Under the pieces are notes generated by a model, which was not told where the DNA came from, ran no database searches, and saw only the letters and a program-made list of their open reading frames with translations. A stretch of DNA of 64,000 bases from Isoperla grammatica (Eukaryota; Arthropoda; Insecta; Plecoptera; Perlodidae), in NCBI GenBank assembly GCA_945910005.1, contig OX246741.1, forward strand, positions 296,001-360,000, given 5' to 3'. A program made the position numbers and the translations under genes. This document shows, one piece after another, positions 59,315 through 64,000 of this stretch; position 1 is the first letter of the stretch; every line of letters starts with the position of its first letter.

Positions 59315-59317
59315 ATA
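59283..59317 (+). repeat. (AAAT)n LINE tail
   Basis: About eight copies of AAAT directly after GATAGACATT, marking the 3' end of the LINE. The following DNA (ATCATGTTTCCC) is unrelated. Confidence 0.9.
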
Positions 59318-60695
59318 TCATGTTTCCCTTGTTAAAGGTTCGGATCCCGGCTGGAACATCATATTAATGAGTTGTGTACCTTCTTATACCTCCCACTCAT
59401 CGCCTCAATTAGAATTGTTACCCAAATATGATTAAATAAGGGATAAATAAAATTGGAATCAAAATAACAACCGTGATTTTTTCAAATTTAGTTTACAGTT
59501 CTGAGGAAACAAAATCAAGCGTATTAAATTTTTTCAATATTTTGTAGCATGTTTAAGTGCTAAAAATGCAAAATCTCACGCGATTTGAATGTATTAACTA
59601 CATAATTTCCCGTTTAGTATATATTTAATACGCCATGCTTTGGAAAAGCTACTTTCCAACGGGTCACCATCACATTTTCGATTAACAAATTCTTGTCAAG
59701 CGTACATGCATATTTGAATAATTGTGTTCAATACCGGCTCGTTGTGAATGTAAACTGTATTGAAAGGTAAGCTCGAAGTATTCTATACATAGTCTCGGTG
59801 TATATGGTAATTTCCTTTCGATATTTTTGTATGGAAACCAAATGTAAATTCATGTTGAATCGCGAACTCGGATTGGAGAGGAACGATCACAAAAGGAGTT
59901 TGATACTTTTTTCGCAGAAATGTCTGATACTATGGTGACCTAGTTTCTTGTTCTATGTGTGAATTGATTTGTATATTTTACTGCATTCGAGTATTGCGAA
60001 GGATTCCGTCTGTGTTGCAGCAACAGTAGTCTTATAGTTTCTCGCAGCAGATACACAACGTGCGAACAGTGCATTGTCTCCTATAGATAGAGCGTTTTAT
60101 TACTACAACAAGAAATGTTTATTTACAATATTATATTACTGAACGCACGTTCGCAATAAACACATAGATCAACTTTATCATAAATTCATAAATCCTTGAA
60201 GTGAAATAAGACAAGCTTGATAAAAACGGTAATGTTAGTAAATAAACTTCACATAAAGCAAACGATATTATAGAAACACTGGATATATCTGAGGGTTTTA
60301 CGTCTTGTAATAAAACCATCATGGAAGCGGTTATGAAGGACGAAATGAAAATATATGTAGGGGCATAAAGTTATAGGTCTTTCTAAAATACATACTGAGC
60401 TCGCCTTGCTTTACACAATATCCAATTTAGGAATTTCATTTGTTGACCTGCGCCTAGATTTTGTTACTGCATGTACGTGGTGCATGACCCACTCCATTCC
60501 ATCACATCACCCCCCACCCCCCTCCACAAAAACACCGAATTCGTGCACTAAACGCTGGAAGGGTTTTGATGATGATGTAATCGTGGCTTTGCTCTAATGT
60601 TTTGGTAACGTTGTTAATCGCGACGATGACTGTCATATTGAAGATAAATAAACACCACGTGACATTCATGTCCAAGTCCGGTTCGGACCTAGAAC
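59318..60695. other. AT-rich DNA without recognised gene
   Basis: Only frames up to about 78 codons, overlapping on both strands. A short C-rich patch lies at 60510-60526. No feature recognised. Confidence 0.4.
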
Positions 60696-60851
60696 GCGGG
60701 TACCTTACATATCTGCTCCAAGCGGGTACCCTACACATCTGCTCTAAGCGGGTACCCTACATATCTGCTCCAAGCGGGTACCCTACATATCTGCTCTAAG
60801 CGGGTACCCTACACATCTGCTCTAAGCGGGTACCCTACACATCTGCTCATA
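60696..60851. repeat. 26-bp minisatellite, six units
   Basis: Units start GCGGGTACCCTACACATCTG (or ACATATCTG) exactly every 26 bp at 60696, 60722, 60748, 60774, 60800 and 60826. Each has a KpnI-type GGTACC palindrome. Confidence 0.95.
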
Positions 60852-60855
60852 TCTG

Positions 60856-61050
60856 CGTCACCCACGCTTCATGGCTGGCTATTCACCTGAGTGCTGCCTG
60901 CTTATGTCACCCACGCTTCATGGCTGGCTATTTCACCTGAGTGCCGCCCGCTAATGTCACCCACGCTGCTATTTCACCTGAGTGCTGCCTGCTTATGTCA
61001 CCCACGCTGCATGGCTGGCTATTCACCTGAGTGCTCCCTGCTAATCGTCA
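60856..61050. repeat. About 50-bp minisatellite, four units
   Basis: Directly adjoins the 26-bp array. Units start GTCACCCACGCTTCATGGCT at 60856, 60906, 60956 and 60997; the third is shortened by about 9 bp. Each contains TTCACCTGAGTGC followed by TGCC, CGCC or TCCC. Confidence 0.93.
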
Positions 61051-61267
61051 CCAGTGTTTGTTTACCTTCCACAAATAGCGACGGTCGGCGCTTGAACCTA
61101 CTGACATCTATTCACGGACAGGCTCGAGAGCTTTTATTGTTTTCTAAACATCACATGGTAGCGTAAGAGACACCGGAAGTCACTTTGTCTCTGTGTTATG
61201 AACCGGAACATCCTGTTTCGGCATTATTGTTGCGTTAGCTAATGCCACATCTCCCGTACACAACCGA

Positions 61268-61345
61268 TAGACGTGACTCAGCGGTAACAGCGGGACTCTA
61301 ATACGAGAGGTCGCCGGTTCGATACCGGTAGAGGTGTCCCTCGGT
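61268..61345 (+). mobile_element. tRNA-derived SINE head
   Basis: GACGTGACTCAGCGGTAACA (A box) is followed 40 bp later by GGTCGCCGGTTCGATACCGG, with a perfect CCGG-TTCGATA-CCGG T-arm. The same two blocks occur in the SINE at 41.65 kb (minus strand) and, decayed, at 10.8 kb. The body beyond about 61345 does not match the 41.6-kb body, so this may be a different SINE subfamily. Confidence 0.65.
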
Positions 61346-63880
61346 CACAGAGGCACAGAACTTACCTAGGGCATTCCTTCTCCACTATCCAGATAATCTA
61401 ATTTACCTAGTTCGTCATCTGAAGCACCATGATAAACTGATGTTTTGCCCATTAGCGTGAAATGTAATTTAAATAACATGTGACGTTTAAAGTGTTGGTT
61501 TGACGCAAGAATAATTGGAGTATAGTTTGTATGGAGACCTTCCCTTTTTGGGCCATAATTTCTTTGGACGTCAAATTACTTGTTTTTGCTGAACAATTCC
61601 ATCATTTGAATAACATGATAAAAGTTTGATGAATTCCAGAATAACTACAGGCTTATACATTGAATAAAATATCGTGTTTTAAGAATAACTGGATCGTATT
61701 CATATGGACTAAGCTATTGGATGTAAATAGTTAGCGTGAATTTGACAAGTACCGAATTTTTACTAGCAACACTATGATACTAGGAATGTAGACTATAGTT
61801 TGCATATAGAAACACGTGGAAATATATCTCCATATTTCTAGAACTTTGATTAGAGTACTTGATGACGAACGACTAGATTTTCGTATCCCCGGGTTTTGGC
61901 GCCACTTTGTTAGGTGAGGAGTTTATCACAGTCATTCCGACGCGTTCAAGAAAAACTACTCGGCACTTTGAGGGGATTTATGTTTTAAAGAAAAGCAAAC
62001 TTTGGCAATAGAATCCAAATAAGAGCAACTTAACTCTTTGTAGATGTATCTTGTTGGTTTTAAGAACGACACGTATTATATGGCTACATTTTATGGCCAA
62101 TGATTTGAAAAGAAGAAGAAAACATAGATAAAGAAGAAACGTAGAAGTAGATACATTGCTTTGCCCTTGTTTGATGTTCACGTATTTACCATTCGTTATA
62201 GGGAACCATCCACTATATAATACTCTGTACACCTTGAAAATAGTATCAACAGAAAGTCGAAAACCTATATTTACATATAAGGGAAAACGCTTTTGAACAC
62301 TGTCTGTGCCATAACCGTATAAGAGCCGACATATTTTCTACTTTAAGTTTTATTATTTGTGTGTAATATTTCGCGTTGTATAAAAACTAATATAAGAGAC
62401 CTTAACGCAATGTCCGCAGTAAGCTGCTGTTAGTCTGTTAGTGTCACTGCCAGACATACATGGCTTCTTAATGTGACAGGGATACCAATAGAATACATTG
62501 GGGACGGCTGTTATTGCCGATAGCCGCAATCGAACCAGTAACCTCCAGATTGAGAGTATTCCCGCCGAGTATGCATTACAGTATACGAGCGTATTCAATA
62601 CCGCCATGGAGTGTCTTTCCTGTCAGTTTCTTTGGCATCACATCAGCTTCAAGAGGCGCTCCAATGATTACGGCTTGAACCTGATGCATCTCTAGGGCCG
62701 AGAACAAAAACAAAACGATCAATAATACTTAAGTGATGAATACAGTCTCGCCATAGAAAAGAGAGAAAAGTTTATTTTCCCAACGGTAAAAATATATGAA
62801 TGAAAATTCCTGTAAGGAGAAGAATTGGAAATTGAATTTGTTTTTAGCTTCACGTGGTTCTAATGGATCTTTTGTTTGCAATCGCATTCAGCCTTGTTTG
62901 CCAACTGGGTCAATTTGGACAACGAGGGAGGAACGTTTGAGAAAAACACTTCACTGCACTATCACGTGTGAAATATGATGGATTTTAATGGTTGGATGAT
63001 GAAATTGATCAACTGTCCAACGGATGATGGCAAGGTTACTAGGTTTGTCAGTTCTCGAGAGGTTTCATTTGATGAAGGAACCTTTAAGACGACTGCAGCT
63101 GCGTCCTAATTACATTCAATGGAAATGAGTTTGACGTTGTCTTACTGTAAAACATGTACACCGGATAATGGCAAGCGAAGACAACAAGGCATCCTCATTT
63201 CATCTAGCTACTCTGACTGCTTTTGACTGAACAAACTAGGCCTTTGATTATAATTCAATCTTCGAGCATTGTTTCCGTCAAACAACAACTATGTTTCTGT
63301 ATACCCACTGCGCAGTAGCCCAGAGTGCTTTTCTGAAAGGTAAAGGGAACCCCCAAAACGCCCAAAGGAAACCGCTACCGTGTGCGTTGCAGAAAAAAAA
63401 CCCACAAAGAAAACATTTTTACCGCACAAACTACATTAAAAATTAAAACGTGTCAAAAGATAATATTATTTTGTTGGTGTTGGAATGTCATGGTATACGC
63501 TTCGTAGCTGTGAATTCCATCGCTGGTCTAATTGTGTTAGGACTACGGAGGAGGACTGATGAGATAGGACTTATGCCTACATTTGATGCTATAATGTGGC
63601 TTCGTGTTGTATTGTAACACAATCATAGTTTAGTTTGGGCCTGCCACGCATAGGTTACTTACGAGAGTAGAAATAAAATTTGAGAAAATGCAATAATGAA
63701 GACACAAGTTTGAGTGTTATCAAGTTACTGCACGAGAAGTTTCCTCACGGAGTCACGATAGACTAAATTTGGGTAGCCAAGTAGCCTGTTACAAACTATT
63801 TCGACAAATATTCATATTTTATCTATATTAAGTGTAGTACTGGTGTACTAGTAATACAGGCTTTACACGGTGCAATACTT
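61346..63880. other. AT-rich DNA without recognised gene
   Basis: Only short frames of at most about 84 codons on both strands and no recognisable domain. A weak B box-like GGTTCGATTGC on the minus strand near 62530 is not supported by a folded T stem. No repeat seen. Confidence 0.4.
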
Positions 63881-63882
63881 TC

Positions 63883-63998
63883 GTCAAACTTATTGAATTC
63901 AAGGACCAAAAAGCATCAACAATTACAAGCTACATTGTTGCAGTTTTTTAACAAACTGTTTTTGATTCGCTTTTGTTCTTGAATTCAATAAATTTGAC
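63883..63998. repeat. Palindromic element at window edge
   Basis: GTCAAACTTATTGAATTCAA at 63883 is mirrored by GTCAAATTTATTGAATTCAA read on the minus strand from 63998, with one mismatch in the first 20 bases. About 70 bp of AT-rich loop lies between. It may be a short MITE or the start of a longer element cut by the window end. Confidence 0.7.
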
Positions 63999-64000
63999 AA

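Larger units (their letters stand above)
55262..59317 (+). mobile_element. CR1/Jockey-group LINE, almost full length
   Basis: Contains one long frame for a PHD-like finger, endonuclease and reverse transcriptase, a 3' UTR of about 760 bp with a long T-rich tract, and a terminal tetranucleotide tail. The left limit is uncertain and given here as the start of the open frame. Domain order and the (AAAT)n tail fit the CR1/Jockey group (for example CR1, Daphne or Crack-like); the exact clade needs a tree. I found no target-site duplication by eye. Confidence 0.88.

Noticed and set aside
62515..62560. tRNA-like B box on the minus strand
   Set aside because: GGTTCGATTGC is present, but its T stem does not pair and no other arm is found.

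Overview
This window looks like non-coding DNA from a large, repeat-rich invertebrate genome. I found no operons, ribosomal RNA, CRISPR array or convincing host exon. What is recognisable is typical of animal genomes: a Penelope-like retroelement with a GIY-YIG domain, a LINE with a PHD-type zinc finger, APE-type endonuclease and reverse transcriptase, a decayed hAT transposon, tRNA-derived SINEs, several MITE-like palindromes and many minisatellites. The SINE body is of a type I associate with arthropods, so an arthropod, perhaps an insect, is my best guess; the species is not determinable by reading alone.

Layout. 1-9.6 kb: a short 43-46 bp repeat, then a 63-bp minisatellite of about 43 units (1594-4296), then AT-rich unique DNA. 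9.6-20.6 kb: a 230-bp tandem duplication, GA-rich microsatellites, a SINE head and a 256-bp MITE-like palindrome. 20.7-24.4 kb: a GC-rich 71/93-bp array and a 54-bp array. 24.4-27.8 kb: Penelope-like copies joined head to head into an almost perfect palindrome with a 450-bp spacer, followed by a smaller palindrome of the same element's tail. 28.26-33.63 kb: an 88-bp minisatellite interrupted by a 4,951-bp transposon with 5'-TGTRACG termini, a CCGG target duplication and two opposed arms of 143-bp tandem repeats. This is the most unusual object in the window and looks like a non-autonomous Ginger-type foldback element. 34.2-37.2 kb: a CCAAT-box-bearing 71-bp array, a 616-bp Harbinger-like MITE and a 98-bp duplication. 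39.4-39.7 kb: a 21-bp minisatellite. 41.5-43.2 kb: a SINE interrupted by an internally deleted hAT element with a perfect 8-bp target duplication. 44.8-45.3 kb: a composite minisatellite. 45.3-54.1 kb: featureless AT-rich DNA. 54.2-59.3 kb: a 10-bp repeat, a LINE 3' end, a SINE piece and a nearly intact CR1/Jockey-group LINE with one in-frame stop. 60.7-61.4 kb: 26-bp and 50-bp arrays and another SINE head. The last 116 bases form another palindrome.

There is no host gene network to describe. The interactions are among repeats: transposons inserted into other repeats, dead elements left without enzymes, and tandem expansion both of plain DNA and of a transposon's internal sequence. Long open frames in the minisatellites arise because the repeat period is a multiple of three and lacks stops; I do not regard them as genes.
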